NCBI RefSeq assembly: GCF_014697625.1
Contig: NZ_JACJSG010000003.1
Coordinates: forward strand, 169,262-233,261
Reading direction: 5' to 3'
DNA from: Anabaena azotica FACHB-119
GTDB taxonomy: Bacteria > Cyanobacteriota > Cyanobacteriia > Cyanobacteriales > Nostocaceae
DNA: 64,000 nucleotides
Of the stretch, positions 53,258-63,674 are shown one piece after another. A program made the position numbers and the translations under genes. Position 1 is the first letter of the stretch, and each line of letters opens with the position of its first letter. The notes beneath the pieces are model-generated. The model made no database searches, was not told the origin of the DNA, and saw only the letters and a list, made by a program, of their open reading frames with translations.

Positions 53258-53758
53258 ATGAATAGGTTGATTAAAAGAATACTGATTTTAGTCAGTTTAG
53301 GGATGATTGTGCTTTGTTTGATGGGATGCGATGAGCTAAGGTCGCGCTTTTTTGGTGCGACTGGGGACTCGGTGGAACGGGTTAGTGATGGTGATACCTT
53401 AGTTGTGCGGGATGGCGAGGGGAAAAAGGTGACTGTGCGCTTTGCTTGTGTGGATGCGCCAGAAATCGCTCATACTAATAAACAGAAGCGAAGTAGACGT
53501 TCTAGCGATCAGCTACGCTGGGCGGAACGCCATCGCAATCAGTTTAGTTGGGGTGTGAAAGCACAAGAACGGGTGCAGCAATTGGTGCAACTCTCAGGCG
53601 ATCGTGTTACTTTGAATATTACAGATAGCGATCGTTATGGGCGTAAAGTTGCCGAAGTGCGACTAAAAGACGGTTCCTTGGTACAACAAATATTATCTAG
53701 TATAAGCCAGAAGACTCCCGCTACAGCGCTTTTGCGGTTAGCGGGAGATGAATGGTGA
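53258..53758 (+). pseudogene. Truncated lipoprotein thermonuclease (SNase-like)
   Basis: This 166-residue frame has a lipoprotein signal with lipobox LMGC (Cys at about 24), then an SNase domain. The calcium/catalytic region is VERVSDGDTLVVRDGEGKKVTVRFACVDAPEIAH, with the second Arg in DSDRYGRKVAEV. Homology ends at DGSLVQQIL near 53694. The remaining 20 residues are unrelated, and the expected last helix pair is absent. The break coincides with the start of transposon-related DNA leading into tnpB. It is probably non-functional, though the active-site residues precede the break. Confidence 0.82.
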
Positions 53759-53871
53759 TTAAAAACGAGACACCCCTGGAACGAAATCGAGCGTAGCGAG
53801 ATTAGTGCCAGGGCTATTTGAGTTTTTAATAGTAAATATGGTAATCTCCTTGATAGTAACTCGGTCAATAC

Positions 53872-55077
53872 ATGATAGTTTACGAAGCAAAAGCAGAAAC
53901 AACAAAAGAGCAGTTACTCAAAGTAAATGAAGCTTTGAGAACTGCTCTTTTTGTTAGGAACTCTTGCTTGCGCTATTGGATAGATGGTCATGCAAAAACG
54001 GGTTACGACTTGAACAAGTACACGAAAGTTCTGTCAGATAATCCTGCATTTCCTTGGGTATCAAAGTTGAACTCATCTGCAAGGCAGGCAATGGCAGAAC
54101 GTGCCTGGGCAGCAATTGCACGGTTTTTTGATAACTGTAAGAAAAGTACAGACGCGATTAATCGCGTCTGTACAAGCAAGAAGGGATTTCCTCGGTTTCG
54201 TAAACTCCAAACCAGAGCATCTGTTGAATACAAACAAAGTGGTTGGTCACTTTCAGGATGTCGCCAATACATAACATTCACAGATAAGTTTGGGATGGGA
54301 ACGATGAAACTGAGGGGAACTCGTGACTTGAATTACTATCCACTAAAACAGATAAAGCGAGTCAGAATTGTGCGTCGTTCAGATGGAATATACATCCAAT
54401 TCTGTATCGACCATGAACGAAAAGAACAGTTAGAACCCACGGGTAAATCTCTTGCTCTTGATCTTGGACTCACTCATTTCTATACAGATAGTGATGGCAA
54501 TAAAGTCGAAAATCCCAGGTTTCTCCGCAAATCTGAGAAGGTACTAAAAAAGGCACAACGCAGATTATCTCGTTGTGCCAAAGGCTCTAAAAATCGTGCC
54601 AAAGCAAGAAATAGATTGGGCAGAAAACACCTGAAATTGCAACGCCAGCGTCAGGATTGGTGCGTTAAAAAAGCACTCTCGCTAATTAAGTCGGCAGACT
54701 TTGTGGCGTATGAGAATTTGCAGGTACGGAATATGGTGAAAAACCACAAGTTGGCGAAAAGTATCTCTGATGCCAGTTGGAGTATCTTTACTCAATGGCT
54801 GGAGTATTTCGGCAAGGTGTATGGACGAGTTGTTGTTGCTGTGTCACCTGCGTACACGAGTATTGATTGCTCAAATTGTGGACATCAAGTTCACAAAACT
54901 CTCAGCACCAGGACACCCTACCCCAAGTGCCAGTTGCGTAAGTCCTGCCCTACTCTTGACACAGCTGATAAGCTGAATTTCGGTAAAAATTACCACTTAA
55001 TATTTTTTGTATTACTGCTTCTAACTCTTCAATCATGTATGGTTTGCAGAGGTATTCATCGAAGCCAGCCCCCATAA
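53872..55077 (+). pseudogene. tnpB: TnpB of IS200/IS605-type element, 3'-truncated
   Basis: The frame runs 401 codons, but only about 348 are TnpB. The N-terminal region and RuvC-I (LALDLGLTHFYTDSDG, D197), RuvC-II (DFVAYENLQV, E281) and the first zinc Cys pair (CSNCG, C333/C336) are present. From about 54914 the sequence is foreign, matching the AAGTGCCAGTTGCGTAAGTCCT MITE end, then antisense of the response regulator. The second Cys pair and the RuvC-III Asp are gone, so RNA-guided nuclease activity should be lost. The right end and omega-RNA region are missing too. A hairpin (CCCTGG...CCAGGG) lies at 53774-53817. Confidence 0.88.
54912..54946. repeat. Solitary MITE end fused to tnpB
   Basis: ACACCCTACCCCAAGTGC followed by CAGTTGCGTAAGTCCTG matches, in reverse complement, 56777-56812 (ACTTACGCAACTAGCACTTGGGGTAG) and the TIR of the elements at 18049 and 59331. 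Only one end is present. Confidence 0.75.
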
Positions 55078-55426
55078 TTGCTTTTTGATTTTCTCTAGTA
55101 GCTAAAGCTGTGACAGCTACTACTGGAATGTCCTTAGTTAAAGCTTCTTGCTTAAGCTGGCGTACAACCTCAAGCCCATTTAAGGTTGGTAGCAAGATAT
55201 CTAACATAATTAGATCAGGTTGATACTCTTTTGCCACCAACACAGTTGCAGAACTGTCTTTTTGACATATGAATCGACAGCCAAGTGACTCAAGCGCATA
55301 ACTAATCAGCAATAAGCTGTCCTCATGATCTTCAACTGCCAAAACTAAAGGCTGCTGAGAGTATTGCTTCCTTCCATTACTTATGAATGAATTTGTTAAA
55401 TACATTTCTTCTCCAGAAGATGCCAT
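54950..55426 (-). CDS. Single-domain response regulator
   Basis: This 158-residue protein has a 25-residue leader and one receiver domain. The acidic pair is in LAVEDHEDS, the phosphorylation site Asp is in LIMLDILLPTLNG, Thr is in VVAVTALAT and Lys is in YLCKPYMIEEL. There is no output domain, so it acts by protein contact or phosphotransfer. Its last codons overlap the foreign tail of the truncated tnpB. The receiver is complete, so the rearrangement has probably not damaged it. The partner kinase is not adjacent. Confidence 0.9.
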   Translation of the reverse strand: MASSGEEMYLTNSFISNGRKQYSQQPLVLAVEDHEDSLLLISYALESLGCRFICQKDSSATVLVAKEYQPDLIMLDILLPTLNGLEVVRQLKQEALTKDIPVVAVTALATRENQKAIMGAGFDEYLCKPYMIEELEAVIQKILSGNFYRNSAYQLCQE

Positions 55427-55429
55427 TAG

Positions 55430-56703
<1,274 letters not shown>

Positions 56704-56704
56704 T

Positions 56705-57190
56705 TCATGCCTGATTTTTAAAATATAGGCATCCGATTTGATGATTGAATTAGTTTGTGTAGTCAGGGAGCAGCAGAACTTACGCAACTAGCACTTGGGG
56801 TAGCACCCTAAAGTTAGTTTGATGATAACACTTGCATGAGTCCTAAGTAGGTAATAACATTTTTCCATAGGCAGTGAATTTCTTCAAAAATCGAAGAGTT
56901 CTATATTTATGTATGGTGGGCATTGCCTACTAAAACATTGATGGTAATTATATAGATAAAACCAAAAATGCAGTATTTAGTTACAAAATATAAATTTGTA
57001 TGATTTTTAATCATATAAAACTATAATTTTAATTTAGGACTAAGAATCAATTTTTAAAATATAGCAGTCATCATATAGGTTAGTGCATAAATGAATTATA
57101 AAATTTTGATAACAAACAGATTCTAAGCCTCTCCCCTGTCTCCTCTTCCCTATCCCCCTCTAAATAGAACGCATTCACTATCTAGGCAAA
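56705..57190. other. Spacer containing a lone MITE end
   Basis: About 490 bp. AGAACTTACGCAACTAGCACTTGGGG at 56775-56800 resembles the MITE end near 54912-54946 in inverse orientation. The rest is AT-rich, and a short C/T-rich minisatellite (CTCCCCTGTCTCC) precedes the next gene. Confidence 0.6.
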
Positions 57191-57191
57191 T

Positions 57192-58394
57192 ATGGAATTT
57201 GATTACTTTAGAAGCAACGATAATATTCAGAATAATCAAAATCGTCAAAACTTACTAGCTAGTGGTTGGCGACCACTACAGCGAGACTTAGACTGGGGCT
57301 TTTTATGGCAACTACTATCTAACGATTCCCAGGAATTAACTCAAAGGTCTTTAAATATCGCTAGTAATTTGGCGGAAATTTTAGGCAGAAATAATTATGC
57401 TTGGTGGGCTAATTTATTAAGTTTGGTATCGGAAAATACCCGCTACGAAATTGAAAAATATTGGAATTATATCACCCCTGATCCACAATCACCAGACCAT
57501 CGCTACAAAGACATTATAAGTACAGAAACACCAATACTGCAATTTGTTAGCCGTAACAGCATTCCTATTGATTATGTTCTTAATCGACTGCAAGAAATTA
57601 CTGTTTTGCGTCTCTTGGAAGTATTGGGTCGTCCTGATATCATCACTCAATATCACTCAGAAAGAGAGTTTTATTACCCCGTAGAAAAGTTTATTAATTG
57701 GGAACGTATAGATGTTATTAATACGGTTTATGCTTATTGGTCAAAACACGATGTTTGGCTGCAAGCGGAAACTTACGATCGCGGACGGCGACAATACACT
57801 TTAATGTCTAGAAATATCTCACCATTAGTTAACAAAGCCACTCAAGATTTAGCTGTGATGCTGAGTGGATATCAAAGTCGTGTGGGCAAAGTTTTCAGCC
57901 AATTTCCCATCCGCACTTTTCCCGCAGATATTCAAAGCTTCACAGATACAGTCCAGCAAGCTATTCTCAATCAAAATCAGCTAGCGGTTGTAGTCCACGG
58001 GGAACCAGGAACAGGAAAAACAGCCTGGACACAAGCGGTAGCTAAAGAAATTCTAGTACCTTTAGGGTATGTGATTTTTATTTTGGATCACGATGCTATT
58101 ACTAACTTTGTTCCTCCAACTTATTTAGAAAGAATTTGCATCATCATCAACGAAGCAGATAATTTAGCCCAAAATCGCGCTTTTGAAGTGGCTCAATATA
58201 GCAACAAAACTGAGCATATTTTAAGTTTATTAGATGGTACTTTATACCAAAGTGTGATTGATGAAGCTGGGATTCATCTCAAGCAGCGTTTAGTTGTTTT
58301 GATGACTTGCAATACTACAGAAAGATTAGATCCAGCGATGTTGCGTAAGGGAAGGGTAGATTTAATTTATGAATTTACCCAGCGATTTGTCTAG
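57192..58394 (+). CDS. AAA-type ATPase of unknown role
   Basis: This 400-residue protein has an N-terminal helical region of about 230 residues with no known domain. An AAA core follows: Walker A VVVHGEPGTGKTAWTQAVAKE (about 265), Walker B RICIIINEADNLAQ, sensor LVVLMTCNTTERLDPAMLRKGRVDLIYEF. The CNTxERLDPAxLRxGRxD arginine-finger region is FtsH/BCS1-like, but no protease or membrane segment follows. It stops four residues after the second beta strand, so the lid is short. A chaperone or remodelling role is likely, but the substrate is unknown. Confidence 0.78.
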   Translation: MEFDYFRSNDNIQNNQNRQNLLASGWRPLQRDLDWGFLWQLLSNDSQELTQRSLNIASNLAEILGRNNYAWWANLLSLVSENTRYEIEKYWNYITPDPQSPDHRYKDIISTETPILQFVSRNSIPIDYVLNRLQEITVLRLLEVLGRPDIITQYHSEREFYYPVEKFINWERIDVINTVYAYWSKHDVWLQAETYDRGRRQYTLMSRNISPLVNKATQDLAVMLSGYQSRVGKVFSQFPIRTFPADIQSFTDTVQQAILNQNQLAVVVHGEPGTGKTAWTQAVAKEILVPLGYVIFILDHDAITNFVPPTYLERICIIINEADNLAQNRAFEVAQYSNKTEHILSLLDGTLYQSVIDEAGIHLKQRLVVLMTCNTTERLDPAMLRKGRVDLIYEFTQRFV

Positions 58395-58464
58395 TGTTGA
58401 AAAGCAGCATAAAACAAATCATTTCAATTGAAATAGCACAATTCTAATGGTGGTGATAGTTTAG

Positions 58465-59301
58465 ATGCAGGTTCATAGATTTACGGACGCAAATCAATTT
58501 TATCAACGGGTAAAAGACTACTTGCTGCATCAGGAAGCATTACATAATTTGTTGTTGGGAATGTGTAATGAGTTGATGCAAAATTCAGGTAATTCTGAAG
58601 AGTTACCTTATTTAGCAACTGTAGAACAAGAAGATAATATTGTAGTTGTGGCTATGAAAAAGCCGTCGGGAAATTTAGTATTATCGCCAACTCATGATAT
58701 AATAGCTATTGATTTACTTACTGAAGATTTATATTTATCATTCCCATCATTGCCTGGAGTCATCGCCCCTACATCCGAATCAGATAAATTTGTATTAGCT
58801 TGGCATTTACTGACTAATCAAGCTTACAAATTAAAATTGGCATTACGAGCTTTTCAACTAGAAAAAGTCCAGCAAATTCCCTCCACTACTGGTTATTTAC
58901 GCCAAGCTGTACCAGAAGATAAAGAACTTTTGGTAAGCTGGGGTCAAGCTTTTGCTTTAGAAGCGCTTGGCGAAACGATGTTAGATGCTGAACTTTGGGC
59001 TGAAAGGATTTTAAGAAAACGTAAAGCTTATTTATGGCAAGATGAAGTTGCTGTATCTATTGCCTGTGGCGGTAAATCAACACCTAACGGTGCGCGTATA
59101 AATACGGTGTACACTCCACCAGAATACCGTCGTCGGGGTTATGCTAGCGCTAGTGTAGCGGCGTTGAGTCAATCTCTACTCAACCAAGGAAATCAATTCT
59201 GTTTTTTATTTACTGATTTAGCTAACCCCACATCTAACCATATTTATCAAGATATAGGCTACCAACCTGTGGGGGATTGGCATCAATATTCTTTCAGTTA
59301 G
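58465..59301 (+). CDS. GNAT family N-acetyltransferase
   Basis: This 278-residue protein has an N-terminal segment (1-140) as in the two-part GNAT group. The acetyl-CoA motif A is ARINTVYTPPEYRRRGYASASVAAL (R-R-x-G-Y/A), followed by FCFLFTDLANPTSNHIYQDIGYQPVGDWHQYSF, the usual C-terminal signature. Substrate unknown. It is 70 bp after the AAA ATPase on the same strand, so possibly co-transcribed. Confidence 0.85.
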   Translation: MQVHRFTDANQFYQRVKDYLLHQEALHNLLLGMCNELMQNSGNSEELPYLATVEQEDNIVVVAMKKPSGNLVLSPTHDIIAIDLLTEDLYLSFPSLPGVIAPTSESDKFVLAWHLLTNQAYKLKLALRAFQLEKVQQIPSTTGYLRQAVPEDKELLVSWGQAFALEALGETMLDAELWAERILRKRKAYLWQDEVAVSIACGGKSTPNGARINTVYTPPEYRRRGYASASVAALSQSLLNQGNQFCFLFTDLANPTSNHIYQDIGYQPVGDWHQYSFS

Positions 59302-59330
59302 AATCAAAAGCAAATATCTTTCACACTCTA

Positions 59331-59584
59331 TAGGACTTACGCAAGTGTCATAATCAAACTAACTGTAGGGTGCGTCAGCCCTAATAATTTTGTACACATT
59401 TATGAATTTTCCACATCTGACGCTCCCTACTAGACTGTCTAGACTAAATTTGTGCATTAGCAAACTCTTGTGGGATGGGCATCTTGCCCGTCCAGTGCAG
59501 GCAAGATGCCTACACCACAAGAAAATTTTTTGCAACATTTTAGCATTGCCACGCTACTACTATTGTACCAGTTGCGTAAGCCCT
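59331..59584. repeat. MITE with AGGACTTACGCA ends carrying a nested MITE
   Basis: TAGGACTTACGCAAGTG at 59331 faces CCAGTTGCGTAAGCCCT ending at 59584. Inside, 59430-59560 is a second element of the GCCACGC-CTAAA type (ACTAGACTGTCTAGACTAAATTTGTGCA ... TGCAACATTTTAGCATTGCCACGC, described by its key ends). The dehydratase gene starts 15 bp later. Confidence 0.78.
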
Positions 59585-59598
59585 GTACTATATTATTA

Positions 59599-60558
59599 AT
59601 GTCTCAATCTAACTTTGTCAGTATAAATGATATTCAAGCCGCCCAACTGCGTCTTGCTGGTATCGCTCATCGCACACCTGTATTGACTTCTCGCACTGTC
59701 AACGATCGCACTCATTGCGAGGTATTTTTTAAATGCGAGAATTTTCAACGTACCGGGGCTTTTAAGTTTCGAGGTGCTTATAATGCACTTGCACAACTAT
59801 CACCCGCACAGAAAAATCAAGGTGTGTTGACTTTTTCATCAGGAAATCATGGGCAAGCGATCGCTCTAGCTGGTAAATTACTCAACATCCCGACAACTAT
59901 TGTTATGCCTGATGATGCACCAACAGTCAAGCAAACTGCTACCAAAAGTTACGGTGCAGAGGTAATATTATACAATCGTCAGCAAACTAATCGTGAAGAA
60001 TTAGCCCAAAATCTAGCAAGCGATCGCGCTTTAACCCTCATCCCTCCCTACGATCATCCTCATGTCATTGCTGGACAAGGTACAGCTGCTTTAGAACTGG
60101 TGCAAGAAGTTGGTGAATTGGACTTGCTATTGGTTTGTTGTGGCGGTGGGGGATTAATTTCCGGTTGTGCGATCGCCGCTAAAGCTCTGTTACCCGATGT
60201 GCGCGTTATTGGGGTAGAACCAGCATTAGCCGATGATGCAACTCGTTCATTTTACACCAAAACCCTACAAACCGTCAAAAATCCCCAGACAATCGCCGAC
60301 GGTGCGCGGACTCCCAGCCTGGGAAAGATTACCTTTCCTCTAGTCTTACAATACGTCGATGATATGGTGACAGTCTCAGAGCAAGCAATTAGTCGCACCA
60401 TGTTTTTCCTGTGGGAAAGGATGAAAATAGTTGTTGAACCCACTGGAGTTTTAGCCGCAGCTGCTTTACTGGAAGATGTAGTGACTGCGCCCGGAAAGAG
60501 AGTGGGTGTAATTATCAGTGGGGGAAATGTGGATTTCTTGACATTCTCACCGCCCTAA
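59599..60558 (+). CDS. Threonine/serine dehydratase (PLP)
   Basis: From MSQSNFVSINDIQAAQ the protein is 319 residues. It is a fold-type II PLP enzyme of the threonine ammonia-lyase family without a C-terminal ACT domain, so of the catabolic or racemase-like short type. The Schiff-base Lys is in FQRTGAFKFRGAYNAL. The phosphate loop is VCCGGGGLISGCA, and the SSGNHGQAIALAG segment is typical. It deaminates threonine or serine to 2-oxoacids. Serine racemase activity cannot be excluded. A longer frame from 59470 is translated MITE DNA. Confidence 0.92.
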   Translation: MSQSNFVSINDIQAAQLRLAGIAHRTPVLTSRTVNDRTHCEVFFKCENFQRTGAFKFRGAYNALAQLSPAQKNQGVLTFSSGNHGQAIALAGKLLNIPTTIVMPDDAPTVKQTATKSYGAEVILYNRQQTNREELAQNLASDRALTLIPPYDHPHVIAGQGTAALELVQEVGELDLLLVCCGGGGLISGCAIAAKALLPDVRVIGVEPALADDATRSFYTKTLQTVKNPQTIADGARTPSLGKITFPLVLQYVDDMVTVSEQAISRTMFFLWERMKIVVEPTGVLAAAALLEDVVTAPGKRVGVIISGGNVDFLTFSPP

Positions 60559-60599
60559 AAATGCGGTAATTCTTTCCTTGTCGCTTGTTGCTTCACCAT

Positions 60600-60705
60600 A
60601 AAATTAATATAGCAGTAGCCACATAGGTTAGGACACTGAGGAATCACAAAATCTTTACAATCAACGGGTTTTGAACCTATCATCTGTCCCCTGCTATATT
60701 TTCGG
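60600..60705. repeat. TATAGCAGTAGCCACATAGG foldback repeat
   Basis: ATATAGCAG near 60607 and CTGCTATAT near 60693 are inverted. The same ATAGCAGT..CACATAGGTTAGGACA word occurs inverted near 40919-40944, and in part near 57061. Confidence 0.65.
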
Positions 60706-60801
60706 TTTGCTAAATTACTTTTATTTTATATAATTTAAGCGGAATTTTCCAAGTTTAATAACTTTTGGAGAATTTTTGCCTTTAAATAGTCAGATAAAAT
60801 T

Positions 60802-61870
60802 ATGAAATTTTCCTCAAAAATAAAATATAATTTATTAGCAATATTTGCTAGCTTGCCAGCAGTTTTGGCAAGTGGAAATATTAGCCTTGCCTCCAGCTTC
60901 AGCCCCCAACCTCTTTACTCATCAATTAATAGCTATAAAACAACTATTACTACTAACGGAGATGACGCAGATATTTATTTTCCAGTCATTACCAGTTCAA
61001 ATCTCAATCGCCAGAAAACTCCTATTGCTTTACTGTTACCAGGATCACGTGTTAATCCGTCAGAATATTCCCAATTTGCCAGTATTGTAGCTAGTTACGG
61101 TTTTACAGTAGTTGTTCCGAAACACATCCGTTCCCTGCCAAATTTTGGATTTACTGGATTAGTACCAGAAACATCACAAATTAATGATGTTTTAGATTTT
61201 ATGACCACAGAAAATTATAATCCAAGTTCCCCGATTGCTGAGACTCTCGATGTAAATAATTTCGTATTAGTAGGTCACTCTTTTGGTGGTGCAGTTGGTC
61301 TAACCGCCATTGACAATTCTTGTATTTACCCCCTTTGCGAAGAAGAATTTAAACGCCCGAAACAGCTACAAGCAGCAGCTTTCTATGCTACGAATACAGT
61401 TGTAGGTACAGGTCAATTTCTGCCAATTAGAAATAACGGGATTCCCATAGCTTTAATCCGAGGAACGTTAGACGGTTCATCAATTACTCCAGAAACAACA
61501 CAAAAAAAATTATGAATTAATCCAAGCCCCTCCCAAAGCATTAATTACAGTTGAAGGTGCTAATCATTATGGCATCACAAATAATAATAATCCTGCTGGT
61601 GCTAGACCAGACCCTAACACACCTACCTTGTCCCAAAAAAAATCTATTGAAACTATCGCTCGGTGGAGTGCGCTTTTCTTGCGGGCTTATGCACTTGATG
61701 AGAAAGGTGCTTTAGATTATGTCAATAATACAGGTGATGCGTTAGATGAAAATGTTACCGTAGTAAGTGAAGTAAGGGCGGTATCAGAAAGTAATTCCGC
61801 GTGGGGTTTGCTTTTAACTACATTGTCATTCACTGGTTTCTATATCAAAAAGAAACAGAGGAATTGTTGA
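60802..61870 (+). pseudogene. Secreted alpha/beta hydrolase split by an A8 frameshift
   Basis: The first frame ends TTQKKL at 61515, within a run of eight A at 61502-61509. Reading seven A instead continues QKNYELIQAPPKALITVEGANHYG to the end at 61870, giving about 355 residues. There is a Sec signal (KYNLLAIFASLPAVLASGNISLA). The nucleophile elbow is FVLVGHSFGGAVGL, and the catalytic His is probably in GANHYGI, after the shift. The end (SNSAWGLLLTTLSFTGFYIKKKQ) resembles a PEP-CTERM sorting tail without PEP. The fold resembles dienelactone hydrolase/chlorophyllase. The shift may be real, a slippage site or a base-calling error. Confidence 0.75.
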
Positions 61871-62657
61871 TTGCTGTGATTTTTTGTTCAGTTGCTTTGG
61901 AAATATGAAATAATTGACTCTCACCGGACTAAAGTCACGGTGATTCAAACTGTTGTTCCGCGCTGAGGCAAATTACGAATTATTTCTCATGAGCCATCAA
62001 CCAGAATCACGCTTGTTTTCCCGCCTCGAAATCGATGGGAACAAATTAACCCATCAACCGGGTAGCGTATTAGGCAGTACGGCATTAGTTGCAGGAACAA
62101 CCGTCGGCGCTGGTATTTTAGCATTACCTGCGGTGACAATGCCTTCTGGGATTGTGCCGTCTACCGTATTGCTGATAGCTATTTGGTTATACGCCCTCAT
62201 TTGTGGACTGTTAATTGCCGAAGTCAGTTTAAACTCCATCCGGCTTGAGGGGCGGTTGAGTGTCGGCTTTTTGGCAATGGTAGAAAGTACCCTGGGGAAA
62301 TTGGGGGCGAGAATTGCTGGTGGGGCATATCTGTTTCTGCATTATGCTTTACTTGTAGCTTATGTCACCCAAGGCGGAGAGATTTTAATTTCTGCGATCG
62401 CTCAATTTTGGGGGATATCCACACCGCCTACATGGCTTGGGGGAACAGTATTTACCCTCCTATTTGGCAGCATTTTGTATTTTGGACGAGAAAAGTTTGT
62501 CGAAAAATTGAATAGTGCTTTTGTTGCCATTGTGATTACGTCATTCTTCGGACTGCTATTTTTAGCCGCAGGACAAGTTAAAAGCGGACAATTTTTAGTC
62601 CAAGATTGGGGTGCGGTGGGAAGTGCTGTATCTGTGATGTTGGTAGCACTTTTTTAC

Positions 62658-63044
62658 CGAAAAACTGGGTTTAAAGCCCCGCCCTAGAAGGGCGGCTTTT
62701 GTGGTAGTATAACTAATAGCGGTAAAGCGCACAAATAAAAGACGAAGTAGGTCAAGCGGACTGCTCCTGATCCGGAAAGACAGGTAGTATAAATCCGCGC
62801 ATCTTGTACCGCCACTTGCTTTATGCCGGGAAACCCGTCCAACGCAGTGGCTGACAAATGTGGGAGTAAACGCAGAAATTAAAAACCTTTTCAAACGCGG
62901 TCGGGCAGTCCGTGTGAGCTTGTGGACGTATCCAAACGGAGAAAGTTGAATACTAGTATTCAGATTTCTAGAGAGGACGGATGAAGCAAGAATCCTCCCT
63001 CCGGGACGCTAACGCGAACGTCTCTTTAGAGCGAGGAGTGTCAA
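62658..63044 (+). mobile_element. IS200/IS605-type non-autonomous element, copy C (387 bp)
   Basis: CGAAAAACTGGG starts right after TTTTTTAC and GCGAGGAGTGTCAA ends before CATAACG. The empty site TTTTTTAC-CATAACG is an uninterrupted permease reading frame. It has the same length as copy B and nearly the same sequence, and includes the 45-bp GGGTTTCCCGGC-containing segment. The small TnpB-like C-terminal remnant (GVNAEIKNLFKRGRAVRVSL) is at about 62860-62950. Confidence 0.93.
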
Positions 63045-63289
63045 CATAACGTTGTGCCTGTAGTGGTAACGCAATTAGAAGGAGATAGTCGCAAAATTCG
63101 CCAATCTATTTTCTGGGGTTCAGCAATTCCTCTAATTATGTTCTTGGCGTGGAATGCGGTGATTTTAGGCAGCGTCACCCCAGATGTAGTACAAAATGGC
63201 GTTAACTTTGACCCATTGCAGATTCTCCGGGCTGGTGGTGCGGGAGAATGGTTAGGGTTATTGGTGTCTATCTTTTCCGAATTTGCGAT

Positions 63290-63313
63290 GGCGTTCCGCC
63301 CAGCGTAGCTGAT
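63290..63313. repeat. 24-bp small dispersed repeat splitting a HIP1 site (in permease)
   Basis: TTTGCGAT is followed by GGCGTTCCGCCCAGCGTAGC and TGAT, then CGCTACATC. Deleting 24 bp leaves GCGATCGC and the frame FAIATSFIG. In this orientation the insert carries TAG in frame (63306-63308). Confidence 0.9.
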
Positions 63314-63674
63314 CGCTACATCATTTATTGGCTTTGTTTACGGCTTACTAGATTTCTTTCAAGATATTTTTGTAGTTTCCCCAAGTGAACCAAATAAACG
63401 TTTATCACTTTATTCGCTGATCCTATTACCTCCCATGAGTTTAGGCGCAGTCAACCCGCATATATTCTTCACAGCCTTAGATTTTGCTGGCACTTTCAGC
63501 ATTTCCATCTTAGGCGGCATTATCCCCGCCTTGATGACTTGGAAACAACGCCAATCAAATCATTTTCAGCAAGTTTTAGTTCCAGGCGGACGTTTAACGC
63601 TGATAGCAATGATTGGTGTGACATCAGTTCTCATCATCAAACAACTTTTAGGTGGCGAGTAGGGAGTGAGGAGT

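Larger units (their letters stand above)
61989..63662 (+). pseudogene. Aromatic amino acid permease (HAAAP type), broken twice
   Basis: Start MSHQPESRLFSRLE. The frame is interrupted by the 387-bp element at 62658-63044 and by a 24-bp repeat at 63290-63313 with an in-frame TAG. Removing both leaves 1263 nt, a continuous 420-residue protein. Joins read LVALFY-HNVVPVVVTQLEGD and SEFA-IATSFIGFVYG. Helices such as GSTALVAGTTVGAGILALP match the tyrosine/tryptophan permease family (TyrP/Mtr-like), proton symporters of the inner membrane. As it stands only the first five or so helices could be made, so it is non-functional unless the elements excise. Confidence 0.9.
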
